A DNA stretch of 64,000 bases from Oreohelix idahoensis (Eukaryota > Mollusca > Gastropoda > Stylommatophora > Oreohelicidae), in the NCBI GenBank assembly GCA_024509875.1, contig JAMPIV010017826.1, forward strand, positions 1 through 64,000, in the 5' to 3' direction. Below are positions 1-14,812 of this stretch, one piece after another. The notes beneath the pieces were generated by a model, which saw nothing but the letters and a program-made list of their open reading frames with translations, did no database searches and was not told where the DNA came from. Position 1 is the first letter of the stretch. Each line of letters opens with the position of its first letter. The translations under genes were made by a program, and so were the position numbers.

Positions 1-1
1 A

Positions 2-418
2 CTCCTTTGGCGCCATCCCTTTCTTCGTGACCAGTTTGCTGCTTGTCTGAGAGATGACCTACTAAGAAAGCTTGCAAAGGAAATGATCATCAAAGAGCCA
101 ACAGCATCGTTCACGTCGGTGAGGGACTATGCCCTACGGTTTATGGAGACTGAGCCCACTTCTGGGGCTGGTGTTGCCAGTGTCGAAGCAGCTTTGGGGG
201 CTTGTGTTGCCAGTGTTGAAGTGGCAAGAAAAGAGACTGTGTCAGATACGCATGCATTAAACGCAGAAGTAGAGCGGCTGAGAGCACAGGTGGCTCAATT
301 AGAGGCTAAAATTGATGCGATGTCTCAGGAGCAGGGGAGACGTACCAGGACAGTTCGTTGTTTTAGATGCAGAGAACTAGGCCACGTACAGAATCGATGT
401 CCACAGGCGTTAAACTAG
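2..418 (+). pseudogene. gag capsid C-terminus and zinc knuckle, left-truncated LTR element (element E1)
   Basis: The reading frame is open from base 2, so coding starts left of the window. The first residues read like the last capsid helix of a Ty3/gypsy Gag, with an LRDQFAACLRDDLLRKL pattern. An alternating charged and hydrophobic stretch (about 247-320) is probably a coiled coil. The frame ends with a canonical CX2CX4HX4C knuckle, CFRCRELGHVQNRC, at about 358-402, which would bind nucleic acid in the particle. A stop follows at 416-418, but more gag-like sequence continues in another frame, so one frameshift is likely. The family assignment is inferred from the knuckles and the LTR that follows. 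The copy is judged dead. Confidence 0.7.
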
Positions 419-1249
419 ACCCCTCTGCGGCTGGGAGTCAGGTTACAGAAGGGGAGCAGAATGGCTCAAAGATAAAGAGGGTTGGTGGTCGACCGGAGTG
501 TGAGGAGCTTATTGCAGGGAAGAAAGTCAAAGGCGGCCAGGGATGTAAGGGTAGCAGGAGGCGACCCAGGGCACCAAGGAAGCCTAGGAAAATAAGATGC
601 TTCAACTGTGGAGACCTTTCGAACCACATGGCAGCCAAGTGTCCCCAGGGCCCGCTTCCTAAGCGATGTTTCCATTGTAGGTCCCCGGACCATTTGATAT
701 CGGTTTGCCCATCAAAGAGCGCCCTCTCTAAGCGTACCAACACATCTACATTGCCGTCACAGTGCAAGCCAAGAGATGGCCGTGGCAACTGTCACCATAA
801 GGGCGCCAGGAAAAGTGGTCGACATTTAGAGGAGGAGACTCATCTAAAACTCGTTGAAGGACACGTTTCCAGGCTACGAGGGGCGCACGTAAGAGCAGAG
901 CCACCGTTGCAGAGTTTTGCAGCAGTCCGGAAAGAGAGATGTGACAAGCTGTCGTGTTCTACTCCACTACAGGTCGGAGAATTGGTGAAGAAGAGAATGC
1001 ACGACGCTGAGAGATCCGAGATTCGCGATATGTGGTCAGAAGACGAGTACGTTGTAGTTCGTGCTCCCACAATGACAGGGGGTCCATATATCATCCAACG
1101 AATGGACAGAGCGAGTCCGAGCATTAGAGTAACCAGCAATGACCTGAGACGAAGTGAAGGAAAAGGTGATCCTCCAGATTTGGAGAATACGACTGAAGCG
1201 CCTGATTTAGTGCAGTTGTCGGGAAGACAACAAAATCAGGCGGGGAATA

Positions 1250-1254
<5 letters not shown>
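367..1254 (+). pseudogene. gag zinc knuckles fused to an integrase C-terminal remnant (element E1)
   Basis: A basic stretch precedes two zinc knuckles at about 598-710. The first, CFNCGDLSNHMAAKC, has five residues instead of four between the second Cys and the His. The second, CFHCRSPDHLISVC, is canonical. Near 985-1150 the frame reads MWSEDEYVVVRAP, GGPYIIQRMD and IRVTSNDLRR. This resembles the end of a metazoan Ty3/gypsy integrase (the segment after the core, with W..E.YVVV and a final LHR-like motif). No protease, RT, RNase H or integrase core lies between. I infer a deletion joined gag to the end of pol. The frame overlaps the start of the LTR by a few bases. Element B at 43978-45481 is a relative. 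Confidence 0.6.
1232..1249 (+). other. polypurine tract of element E1
   Basis: A purine-rich run (AAAATCAGGCGGGGAATA) ends directly at the TGTGAC start of the LTR. The same position in element B reads AAAATCAGGAGGAAGATA. This is where plus-strand DNA synthesis is primed in LTR elements. Confidence 0.6.
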
Positions 1255-5220
<3,966 letters not shown>

Positions 5221-5224
5221 AATA

Positions 5225-5797
5225 CTACCCGTAAAGTACATGACATACTACTCCTGTGCTACTTTGCAGGCGGAGCGTTAACAGGCGTTCTGATCCATTC
5301 TCACCTAGTTCCTCCAGTTTAGTTAGCGATTGTTTGACCGCAAAACCAACTCCATGTTCTCTAGTTTTATTAAGGTCTTTCCCTTGCCAATAAAATGTGT
5401 AGTCCTTCTCGCTCACCGTTCCAGAGCCTGCCAGTCGCGTTTCCTGAAGTGCAGCTATATCCACCTGAAGTCGTTTAAGCTCATCATTGATTATGGCTGT
5501 CTTCCTGACATCGTTTATGTCCTGTAGGTTTTCGGATAGTCCAGTCAACATAGTCCGGACGTTCCAGCATCCCATTCTGAGAGTTTGCTTATTCCTATTA
5601 TTACGATAATTGCTTGGTGCAAAATTGTCTGTCCACAGTTCGGGTTTGACCCTAATCCCCATGCACCCAATGGGGAAAGCAGACAGTGGCGGGACAACAC
5701 CTTATTGACTGGGGGCTGCCCAGCTTGAAGCGTGCGGTAGCTGTCCTGTGAGATCCTAGAACCTCTCCCACTGTCGGAGGCAGCCCCTGGCGCCATG
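5225..5797 (-). pseudogene. LINE endonuclease fragment (RTE-like), 5' leader plus N-terminal domain
   Basis: On the minus strand an open frame at 5662-5225 encodes the N-terminal half of an AP-endonuclease-like domain: GCWNVRTML, then IAALQETRLAG with the catalytic-type QET glutamate, then HGVGFAVKQSL. This endonuclease nicks the target for target-primed reverse transcription. The sequence upstream to about 5797 looks like the element's leader. The frame stops at 5225, and no RT follows before the microsatellites. Loss of the 3' part is unusual because LINEs normally lose their 5' end, so a later deletion or rearrangement is likely. An RTE-like RT remnant lies at 18584-19972, but a link to it is not proven. 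Confidence 0.7.
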
Positions 5798-5992
5798 CCT
5801 TACGCCAATTGGGCAAAATGCTTATAACCGGTAACTGCTACTTCCCGTGTTTTGCCGACACCTATAGGGTGAAGCTGCAGTGTCCTCTCCAGGGCGCGAG
5901 CTTGGGCACAGTTATATGGAGATCAAGCTGTTGCCCATGCAGCATGTTCCCCCTCTTCACGCAGCTGGTAGATACGGCAGTAGCCAATTCAG

Positions 5993-6084
<92 letters not shown>
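5993..6084. repeat. (TA)n microsatellite
   Basis: About 92 bases of TA, 110 bases from a TRPC exon, on the downstream side for the gene. Confidence 0.95.
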
Positions 6085-6086
<2 letters not shown>

Positions 6087-6194
6087 GACAAGAAAGGTAA
6101 AGGACTTGATTCAGTTATAACATCTTCCGACGCCTCATATATGATGAAAGATTGTGACAGAAAAAGGAGGCAGATAAATGTAAACAAAAATTAC

Positions 6195-6312
6195 CTGTAC
6201 TTCCTGGAAGGTGTTTGACATGACAGCAATCAACAGGTTGAGCATTACCACTGCCGTACAAAATACGTAGATGCCGTACAGGTAGTTTCCGACATGTGCC
6301 GCCCCTGTAGAA
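6195..6312 (-). CDS. TRPC-like cation channel exon: end of pore loop and S6 helix
   Basis: The exon reads VGNYLYGIYVFCTAVVMLNL then LIAVMSNTFQEVQ. This matches the last membrane helix of TRPC channels (family pattern G..L.G.Y....VV.LNLLIAMM...Q). These are tetrameric, mostly calcium-permeable channels of the plasma membrane. The acceptor is AACTTCAG before 6312 and the donor is CAG|GTAATT after 6195. The exon begins with one base that completes the codon left open by the pore exon at 15073-15192, so the phases agree. It ends in phase 0, and later exons (cytoplasmic tail) must lie left of the window or be lost. TRPC is favoured over TRPM, TRPV and TRPN from motif fit across all five exons. Confidence 0.85.
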
Positions 6313-7343
6313 CTGAAGTTTAACACAAACATAGGATACCCCCATGAACATCGTATACGCTAAGAAAATCACGTAGCCTGAATGCAGCTCATCACGTTTT
6401 TATCTAAGATATCTACATTAATATTGTTGTGAATGATACACAAAAATAAATATAAGTAATTAACAGGCACTCGTTGGACAGACAGGACTACACCAGATAA
6501 CAGAAAAGAAATATAAGTTATAGACTTACCAAGAATCGAACTATCGAACCAAGGACCACCCACATTAGGTTGCTAAAGTGGCTGTCCGTCCTTTCATAAT
6601 TTACTTTCACTGCAAGACGATGGCGCCGTTTGGATTGTCCGTGCTTCGATTCCCTGGTTAGCCTATCCCTTGTATTTATTTTTCATCGTCTGGTGTGTCC
6701 TCGTTTCTGTCCTTCAAGTGTCTGTTAATTACCTATATTTATTTATGTAAATACTACTGACAGGGCTCAGCTTTCTTTCATTATTTATTGTATGTATGTA
6801 ACTGTGTGATCTGTGATCTTCCTACTTCTCCCCACACCTCATTTTTGTTTTACCTTTGAGCCTCTCGTGGGGCACGGGTCTTCAACAAGTACATGCTAAA
6901 GCCTTCCCATCCCTTGCTATCAGTTACCATTCATGTTTGTACGGCAAATCGGAAATCACATTTGAAAATATTTGTCGCGGAAAAAAAGTATAGGTGTGGA
7001 TGAGTTTTGTGTTGTTATGCAATGACGTGTATTGTTGATACTAGAGACCTGAAGAGTTGAGTTGTGGATGTATTACCCTGCAGACCTGAGTGTTTGAAGT
7101 ATGTTTGAACGTGGATAAGATATAGTTAACGTATTTCATATTTGATGGTCTATATGTGAACGATTAATGCTTGTGAGTCTTGCAAGCAGAATGATAGAGG
7201 ATTATTCATGTCTTAAATTTTAAGATTTTAGAAATTACGTATACTAAAAATGTCAGTCCCAAGAATGGCTATATGATTTTAGGATCAAATGATATCTTAT
7301 CACTTATCACGAACAGTGTATTCAGTGTGACTACAGAATGATA
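6313..7343. other. intronic stretch, no recognised feature
   Basis: AT-rich sequence between a TRPC exon and a LINE insertion. The GCTTCGATTCCC near 6645 is a weak box-B-like match, not enough to call a SINE. I see no further exon. Confidence 0.5.
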
Positions 7344-7352
7344 GATGTCAAT
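7344..7352 (+). repeat. candidate target-site duplication, left copy
   Basis: GATGTCAAT, repeated exactly at 8822-8830 just after the A-rich tail of the LINE. Confidence 0.5.
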
Positions 7353-8821
7353 TATCTGACTTGGAAAAAACAGGTTGACAGAAATCGAATGAGAGCAAGA
7401 CAAAGAATGGCAATTATGAAAAAACTTGCTGGAACAACTTTGGGTGCAGATGAGAAAGTGCTTAAGACGTTGTACACAGGGGCGAGTGAGGCCAGTTCTT
7501 GAATATGGCATGGCAGCATGGGCGACAGCAGCTAAGACAAACTTCGATAAAATTAGCAGACTCCAAAATCAAGCAATGAGAATTATAACGGGAGGCATAA
7601 AGTCAACACGTATAAAAGAACTCGAAAAGATTACATGCCTCCAGCCAATGACAGATAGAAGAGACTGCAGGGCTCAACAACAGGCCGAAAAATTCAAAAG
7701 ACTAACAGACCACCCAATGTGCCATAGAATAAATGGTCTTAGAAGGCAAAGACTCAAACGAAGTAATTTTGTAGAATCAACCAAACCACAAATGAGAGCA
7801 GTATCCATAGATGAAATATTCACGGTTAAACCCATCTACACTGCACACAAGCTTCCAGTTTGGAAACAAAATCGTTTCCCTAAAATGATAGAAAACATTC
7901 CTGGAATTGAAAGTAAAAAGAGCCAAACTGCAACAGATAGAAAATCCATAGCGACAAAATACATAGAGAAAAATTATCCACGCAACACCTGGACCCATGC
8001 ATACACAGATGGATCAGCAACAAATGCAACAGAAAATGGAGGTGGGGGTGTCTTTCTGACCTTAAGCACTGGTGCAGAAAAAAGGCTCTCAGTGGCGACA
8101 GGACGATTCTCCAGCAACTTCAGAGCAGAGGCAGAGGCCTTGAAAACTGCAGCTGAGGTTATATTGACAGAAGAAACGGCAGAGACACAAGTTGCTTTCT
8201 TTACTGATGCACAGTCAGTAACTGCAACGTTGAAAAGACAAAATAATACAGACCTGGATGATCTCAGAGTAGTGCTCCACAAACTTTGTCAACGATTCAA
8301 AAGTGTTGTGATCCAGTGGATCCCATCTCATTGTAACATCGCCGGCAATGAAGAGGCTGACAGAATGGCAAATGAAGGTTCACATCTACCTCAGCCTGAT
8401 GCAAGCATAACTTTTGAGGAGGCAAAGAGTTTTATCAGAATCAGTTACAGAAACAAATGGAATGTAGAACATCCAGGGCACACACAGAATGATGCTTACT
8501 ACCAGCTCCACAGAAGAGAACAAGTGGTAATCTTCAGACTCCGCACTGGCCACAACAGATTGAGATACCATCTATTCAACAAGCTAAAGATAGGAACTAC
8601 CGATCAGTGTAAATGTGGCACTGATAAAATGACTGCTGAACATCTGCTTCAAAGTTGCCCCTTATATGTGGTACAGAGAAAGTGCATATGTCCGACGCCA
8701 GCTCCTTTCGTGGAAAAGCTTTACGGGGATTCAAATAGCCTCAAACTGACTACTGCTTTCTTTGAGAACATTCAAGTGGACGTCTGAGAGTGTACGAAGA
8801 AGAAGAAAAAAAAAGAATTAT
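7353..8821 (+). pseudogene. 5'-truncated LINE: RT C-terminus, RNase H and Cys-rich tail (I-like)
   Basis: LINE-type sequence starts near 7353 (LTWKKQVDRNR). A frameshift near 7425-7490 leads to a frame open from 7426 to 8787, 453 codons. It holds the end of the RT (RPVLEYGMAAW, RLQNQAMRIITGG). It then holds an RNase H domain with all four acidic residues in context: AYTDGSA, FRAEAEAL, FFTDAQSV and GNEEADRMAN. The tail has C.CG...AEHLL..CP, a zinc-finger-like end. RNase H behind RT is typical of the I group of LINEs. The element ends with GAAGAAGAAG and an A run at about 8800-8815, then a possible 9-bp target duplication. Confidence 0.85.
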
Positions 8822-8830
8822 GATGTCAAT
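8822..8830 (+). repeat. candidate target-site duplication, right copy
   Basis: GATGTCAAT, matching 7344-7352. Confidence 0.5.
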
Positions 8831-8993
8831 AAAATGACAGAATAGAGCAGCCAGGGCTGTAATATATATCAAGTATTCCATGTTCAGTTTATATGCTACA
8901 CTGTTCAGCCAATTTCCAGCCATGTTTCCGGGTTCGGTTCCCAGCACAGGGAATATATTTGATAGCAGTTTTTCCAGAACTAGTAGGTCCTAA

Positions 8994-9360
8994 TGATGTC
9001 ATACTTCCCCCTGATCTCCAAGGTAGTGAGATCGGATGCCTAGCCTTCCCGGATACGGGCGAAAAAATAGAAGGTCCGTGTTATCATTTTAAAAATCCCT
9101 CGTAAGTTGGAAATCGTAAAGAGTAGGCCATATGGCCGATGCTCTGGCAAAATTTACAAAATTAGGAAAACTTACCCACCACAAACATATTTATAGAATG
9201 TGTGATTCCTCTATACATACATTGGGATTCTTGCCAGTTTTTACGGAGTTCGTGCACTGTGCTGAGACCTTCCTTGTGTGATCTAAGGGAGGAAATCGGA
9301 GCATTAACGGAGTTGCCGCATGCAATGAAAATGGTCCTTAATACCCAAATCAAACCAGCC
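8994..9360. repeat. unclassified dispersed repeat, copy 1
   Basis: Shares long blocks with 20815-21190: GTGAGATCGGATGCCTAGCC, AAATCGTAAAGAGTAGGCCA, ATTTATAGAATGTGTGATTC and GGAGTTCGTGCACTGTGCT. Identity looks roughly three quarters by eye. No terminal repeats, tail or protein domain could be tied to it. Confidence 0.7.
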
Positions 9361-9366
9361 ATTTGT

Positions 9367-9495
9367 CATCACAACCATTACAGCCTAAGTTTGGCATGCA
9401 TCAGCCATCATCACAACCATTACAGCCTAAGTTTGGCATGCGTCAGCCATCATCACAACCATTACAGCCTAAGTTTGGCATGCATCAGCCACCAT
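9367..9495. repeat. 42-bp tandem repeat, three copies
   Basis: Three near-identical units begin CATCACAACCATTACAGCC and end GGCATGCATCAGCCAT, with a 42-base period (starts at 9367, 9409 and 9451). Confidence 0.9.
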
Positions 9496-9767
9496 GACAC
9501 TATCCTTTCAAAGTTGTTCTATGTGTTCTTTATGCGCCCCTCTTCATGTCTACGTTTAAATGCTTTCTCCATCTGATGTGGTTTCCTTCAGTGTCATTTA
9601 CCTTGAGGACTCTAGATCAAGAACTGTTCTGTAATGCTATCAACAGAAGGGATTGCGTCATTAATAGGCTGTACTGCCCATGGTAAACTTCCGATGTTAT
9701 GTCTTTCGTTTCGCACTAATGACCTATCATCGAAGCATCATTTTTTTGGTGATGCGTAGATGGCAGG

Positions 9768-9830
9768 GAGGATAGTGTGATTCGCTTGCATAGCAAGGCG
9801 GGGTTGTCGAATCCTGGGTAAGCCACTCAT
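9768..9830 (+). repeat. tRNA-derived SINE head, fragment
   Basis: GGATAGTGTGATTCGCTTG resembles a box A and GGTTGTCGAATCC a box B with one extra base, about 30 bases apart. No clear body or tail follows. Confidence 0.4.
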
Positions 9831-10004
9831 GTCTGTTGTTTTTCTGTTGTCAAGTGTTCTACTTCTTTATTTCTTACGAGTGCCTGAAAACATACCTTTA
9901 TGTTTGTTTCATATTAATTTATCAACAGGTTTCCTCACTCTGTATCCGTGCCATCGTCAGCGTCTCTTCTCACCTCTTGTTCTACTGGCTCATGTCTGGT
10001 TCTT

Positions 10005-12846
10005 GTCTTGTCATCCATTTCATATTAGTGATCTTGTCATCCGTTTCATATTAGTGATCTCATCATCCATTTCATATTAGTGATCTTGTCATCCATTTCA
10101 TATTAGTGATCTTGTCATCCATTTCATATTAGTGATCTTGTCATCCGTTTCATATTAGTGATCTTGTCATCCATTTCATATTAGTGATCTTGTCATCCAT
10201 TTCATATTAGTGATCTTGTCATCCGTTTCATATTAGTGATCTTGTCATCCATTTCATATTAGTGATCTTGTCATCCATTTCATATTAGTGATCTTGTCAT
10301 CCATTTCATATTAGTGATCTTGTCATCCGTTTCATATTAGTGATCTTGTCATCCGTTTCATATTAGTGATCTTGTCATCCGTTTCATATTAGTGATCTTG
10401 TCATCCATTTCATATTAGTGATCTTGTCATCCATTTCATATTAGTAATCTTGTCATCCATTTCATATTAGTGATCTTGTCATCCGTTTCATATTAGTAAT
10501 ATTGTCATCCATTTCATATTAGTAATCTTGTCATCCGTTTCATATTAGTTATCTTGTCATCCGTTTCATATTAGTGATCTTGTCATCCGTTTCATATTAG
10601 TAATCTTGTCATCCGTTTCATATTAGTAATCTTGTCATCCATTTCATATTAGTAATCTTGTCATCCATTTCATATTAGTGATCTTGTCATCCGTTTCATA
10701 TTAGTGATCTTGTCATCCATTTCATATTAGTAATCTTGTCATCCGTTTCATATTAGTAATCTTGTCATCCATTTCATATTAGTGATCTTGTCATCCGTTT
10801 CATATTAGTAATCTTGTCATCCATTTCATATTAGTAATCTTGTCATCCATTTCATATTAGTGATCTTGTCATCCGTTTCATATTAGTGATCTCATCATCC
10901 ATTTCATATTAGTGATCTTGTCATCCGTTTCATATTAGTGATCTTGTCATCCGTTTCATATTAGTGATCTTGTCATCCGTTTCATATTAGTGATCTCATC
11001 ATCCATTTCATATTAGTGATCTTGTCATCCGTTTCATATTAGTGATCTTGTCATCCATTTCATATTAGTGATTTTATCATCCGTTTCATATTAGTGATCT
11101 CATCATCCATTTCATATTAGTGATCTTGTCATCCGTTTCATATTAGTGATCTTGTCATCCATTTCATATTAGTGATCTCATCATCCATTTCATATTAGTG
11201 ATCTTGTCATCCGTTTCATATTAGTGATCTTGTCATCCATTTCATATTAGTGATCTTGTCATCCGTTTCATATTAGTGATCTTGTCATCCATTTCATATT
11301 AGTGATCTTGTCATCCGTTTCATATTAGTAATATTGTCATCCATTTCATATTAGTAATCTTGTCATCCGTTTCATATTAGTTATCTTGTCATCCGTTTCA
11401 TATTAGTGATCTTGTCATCCGTTTCATATTAGTAATCTTGTCATCCGTTTCATATTAGTAATCTTGTCATCCATTTCATATTAGTAATCTTGTCATCCAT
11501 TTCATATTAGTGATCTTGTCATCCGTTTCATATTAGTGATCTTGTCATCCATTTCATATTAGTAATCTTGTCATCCGTTTCATATTAGTAATCTTGTCAT
11601 CCATTTCATATTAGTGATCTTGTCATCCGTTTCATATTAGTGATCTTGTCCTCCATTTCATATTAGTAATCTTGTCATCCATTTCATATTAGTGATCTTG
11701 TCATCCGTTTCATATTAGTGATCTCATCATCCATTTCATATTAGTGATCTTGTCATCCGTTTCATATTAGTGATCTTGTCATCCGTTTCATATTAGTGAT
11801 CTTGTCATCCGTTTCATATTAGTGATCTCATCATCCATTTCATATTAGTGATCTTGTCATCCGTTTCATATTAGTGATCTTGTCATCCATTTCATATTAG
11901 TGATCTTGTCATCCGTTTCATATTAGTGATCTCATCATCCATTTCATATTAGTGATCTTGTCATCCGTTTCATATTAGTGATCTTGTCATCCATTTCATA
12001 TTAGTGATCTCATCATCCATTTCATATTAGTGATCTTGTCATCCGTTTCATATTAGTGATCTTGTCATCCATTTCATATTAGTGATCTTGTCATCCGTTT
12101 CATATTAGTGATCTTGTCATCCATTTCATATTAGTGATCTTGTCATCCGTTTCATATTAGTGATCTTGTCATCCATTTCATATTAGTGATCTTGTCATCC
12201 GTTTCATATTAGTGATCTTGTCATCCATTTCATATTAGTAATCTTGTCATCCATTTCATATTAGTGATCTTGTCATCCGTTTCATATTAGTGATCTTGTC
12301 ATCCATTTCATATTAGTGATCTTGTCATCCGTTTCATATTAGTAATCTTGTCATCCATTTCATATTAGTGATCTTGTCATCCGTTTCATATTAGTGATCT
12401 TGTCATCCGTTTCATATTAGTGATCTTGTCATCCATTTCATATTAGTGATCTTGTCATCCATTTCATATTAGTGATCTTGTCATCCATTTCATATTAGTG
12501 ATCTTGTCATCCATTTCATATTAGTGATCTTGTCATCCATTTCATATTAGTGATCTTGTCATCCATTTCATATTAGTGATCTTGTCATCCATTTCATATT
12601 AGTGATCTTGTCATCCATTTCATATTAGTGATCTTGTCATCCGTTTCATATTAGTGATCTTGTCATCCGTTTCATATTAGTGATTTTGTCATCCGTTTCA
12701 TATTAGTGATCTTGTCATCCATTTCATATTAGTGATCTTGTCATCCATTTCATATTAGTGATCTTGTCATCCATTTCATATTAGTGATCTTGTCATCCGT
12801 TTCATATTAGTGATCTTGTCATCCATTTCATATTAGTGATCTTGTC
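10005..12846. repeat. 26-bp satellite array with 832-bp higher-order repeat
   Basis: About 109 head-to-tail monomers of 26 bases containing CTTGTCATCC, (A/G)TTTCATATTAG and TGAT. Variants (CCATTTC or CCGTTTC, CTTGTC or CTCATC, GTGAT, GTAAT or GTTAT) recur at an exact spacing of 832 bases, which is 32 monomers. The CTCATC variants at 10059, 10995, 11099 and 11177 reappear at 10891, 11827, 11931 and 12009. The rare TAATATTG pair at about 10499 and 11331 is also 832 apart. The last part (about 12420-12850) is more uniform. Confidence 0.95.
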
Positions 12847-13099
12847 ATACCAATTCAATCTTTCAATTCTACATATAAATTCTCTGTTGTTGTTTTTTCG
12901 TGTTCTCCATGTTTTAGAGCCATTCAATGGGACTGACTTAAAATTTGAGTTGAAGACTCATATTTTTTGCTAAACCTAATTTATTTAGATTTCTATATCT
13001 TTTATAAAATAATGCAACTTTTTCTTGTCTTCTAGATTCTTCTTTTCTATTCGTTCAAAATAATTATTTAATTAAAATAAATGACATTAATTGAATGTT
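12847..13099. other. AT-rich stretch right of the satellite, nothing recognised
   Basis: No coding or repeat signature seen. Confidence 0.5.
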
Positions 13100-13290
13100 A
13101 ATCTTTGTTTGCTCCGTGTGGTCCGTGTGGATCTGGAAGAGGAGAAGAAGGAATAGCACCTATTGGTACCTCATGCATGTCGTACAAGGCAACTAATATG
13201 AGGTTGTGCATGTGGCTGACATCCACATCACGTACAACAAATTGCCACATAAACCAATGCCATCAGAAATTAAATTTAAAAAAATAATAA
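13100..13290 (-). mobile_element. decayed fragment of a B-family LTR, reverse orientation
   Basis: Read on the minus strand, GCCACATGCACAACCTCATA followed by GTACGACATGCATGAG parallels the repeated LTR segment near 2600 and 43240 (GCACAACACCATACTAG, GGACGACATGCATGAG). It is strongly diverged. Confidence 0.5.
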
Positions 13291-13572
13291 TATTACTTTT
13301 TCTTCATCTTCTCTCTCCTTATTTATTCCTCTCCATTTTTAAAAATTCTTTTTATTAATATTACTTTTTCCTCACTCAGTTTACCAGTCCTTGTTTTCTT
13401 TATTTTTTATTTATGCTTTGAATTTACTATCCACTTCCGGTTTCGGGTTCAGTGGCAGACATTTTATTTCCAACATGTGACACATATCAGGGAGTGTTTT
13501 CTCTTATGTTTATAGTTTTATGCTCTCTACTTAATTCTCACTTTCTTTCCCTTCTGTTTTTCGTTTGTATGT

Positions 13573-13604
13573 CCCTGACGAAGGCCTTGTGGCCGCAACG
13601 TAGG
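13573..13604 (+). other. hammerhead-like motif, degenerate (Penelope-type LTR remnant?)
   Basis: CTGACGA, then A, GGCC, TTGT, GGCC, then GCAACG. It resembles a hammerhead core (CUGANGA, stem II, GAAAC) with one change in GAAAC. A second degenerate copy is at 54760-54790. Penelope-like elements are known to carry such cores. Activity is unlikely here. Confidence 0.35.
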
Positions 13605-14313
13605 TTTTTTCTTGTCCTTTCTCTCAGTAAGACGTATCACTATTTGTGTTTTTTTTTACTTTTTTTTAAATTCTACAGTTTTACCCCCGTCTTACGGCAG
13701 TCCTCCTCATGTACTCACAGACATAGAGTGTAAAGGAGAGTAAGGAGCCGAAACACTTGATCGACGGGGGCACTGCTTCTGATAATCAGATTGCCTCCTG
13801 TTGTATCGCTCTGTATAGAGTTTCCTATCATATCATATGCCACCAGAGAATGTGACTGCTTAGTGCAAAAAGACCTGCTGCAGTAGGGGGAGGGGGGGGG
13901 GAGGGGGGGGCATGGGCATGCTTTGTAAGAAGCGCAAATAAAAACGATTATCATGAATACATTTTATTTAAAATATTTCTAAACCTAAGATTTGTTTTGA
14001 TTGGCATTCACCACATCTCCACCAATAATCCACATATGATAACTGACTGCTGGCTTCCTGTGCACGCTGGTATCGCGTGAAAGACGGGCAGCAACTTAAC
14101 GAGCTCAAAGAAAACAAAAAGAGATACTAGGAATACGATTGAACAAGGAATACTGTTTATATTGCAACTGTTTCTCACATAATGCAATGTCCATACATTT
14201 CAGTTATTTTTGTTGTTGGTGTGCCTGGTTTTATTCATTGATCAACCTTCAGATCCTCTAGGATTACAAGTCTTCAGGACACTTGCCACGCCTTCCTCTC
14301 CAGTTCTCTTCTC
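13605..14313. other. intronic stretch with a G-rich tract
   Basis: Only a G-rich run at about 13887-13911 stands out (11 and 9 consecutive G with single interruptions), which could form a G-quadruplex. No exon seen. Confidence 0.5.
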
Positions 14314-14812
14314 CCTCTGTTCTTTTGTCTCCCTTTGTTCTTTTGTCTCCCTCTGTTCTTTTCTCTCCCTCTGTTCTTTTGTCTCCCTCTGCTCTTTTGT
14401 CTCCCTCTGCTCTTTTGTCTCCCTCTGCTCTTTTGTCTCCCTCTGCTCTTTTGTCTCCCTCTGCTCTTTTGTCTCCCTCTGCTCTTTTGTCTCCCTCTGT
14501 TCTTTTGTCTCCCTCTGCTCTTTTGTCTCCCTCTGCTCTTTTGTCTCCCTCTGCTCTTTTGTCTCCCTCTGCTCTTTTGTCTCCCTCTGCTCTTTTGTCT
14601 CCCTCTGTTCTTTTGTCTCCCTCTGCTCTTTTGTCTCCCTCTGCTCTTTTGTCTCCCTCTGCTCTTTTGTCTCCCTCTGCTCTTTTGTCTCCCTCTGTTC
14701 TTTTGTCTCCCTCTGTTCTTTTGTCTCCCTCTGCTCTTTTGTCTCCCTCTGCTCTTTTGTCTCCCTCTGTTCTTTTGTCTCCCTCTGTTCTTTTGTCTCC
14801 CTCTGCTCTTTT
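14314..14812. repeat. 18-bp minisatellite, about 28 copies
   Basis: Unit CTGCTCTTTTGTCTCCCT, with a C/T variant at one position (CTGTTC). Because 18 is a multiple of three, several frames stay open, for example KEQRET repeats on the minus strand. This is a property of the repeat, not evidence for a gene. Confidence 0.95.

Noticed and set aside
10005..12846. CRISPR-like regular repeat
   Set aside because: Monomers are head to tail without spacers, in an animal genome. It is a satellite.
13573..13604. Active self-cleaving ribozyme
   Set aside because: The GAAAC core is changed to GCAAC here and lost at 54760, so I list it only as a remnant.
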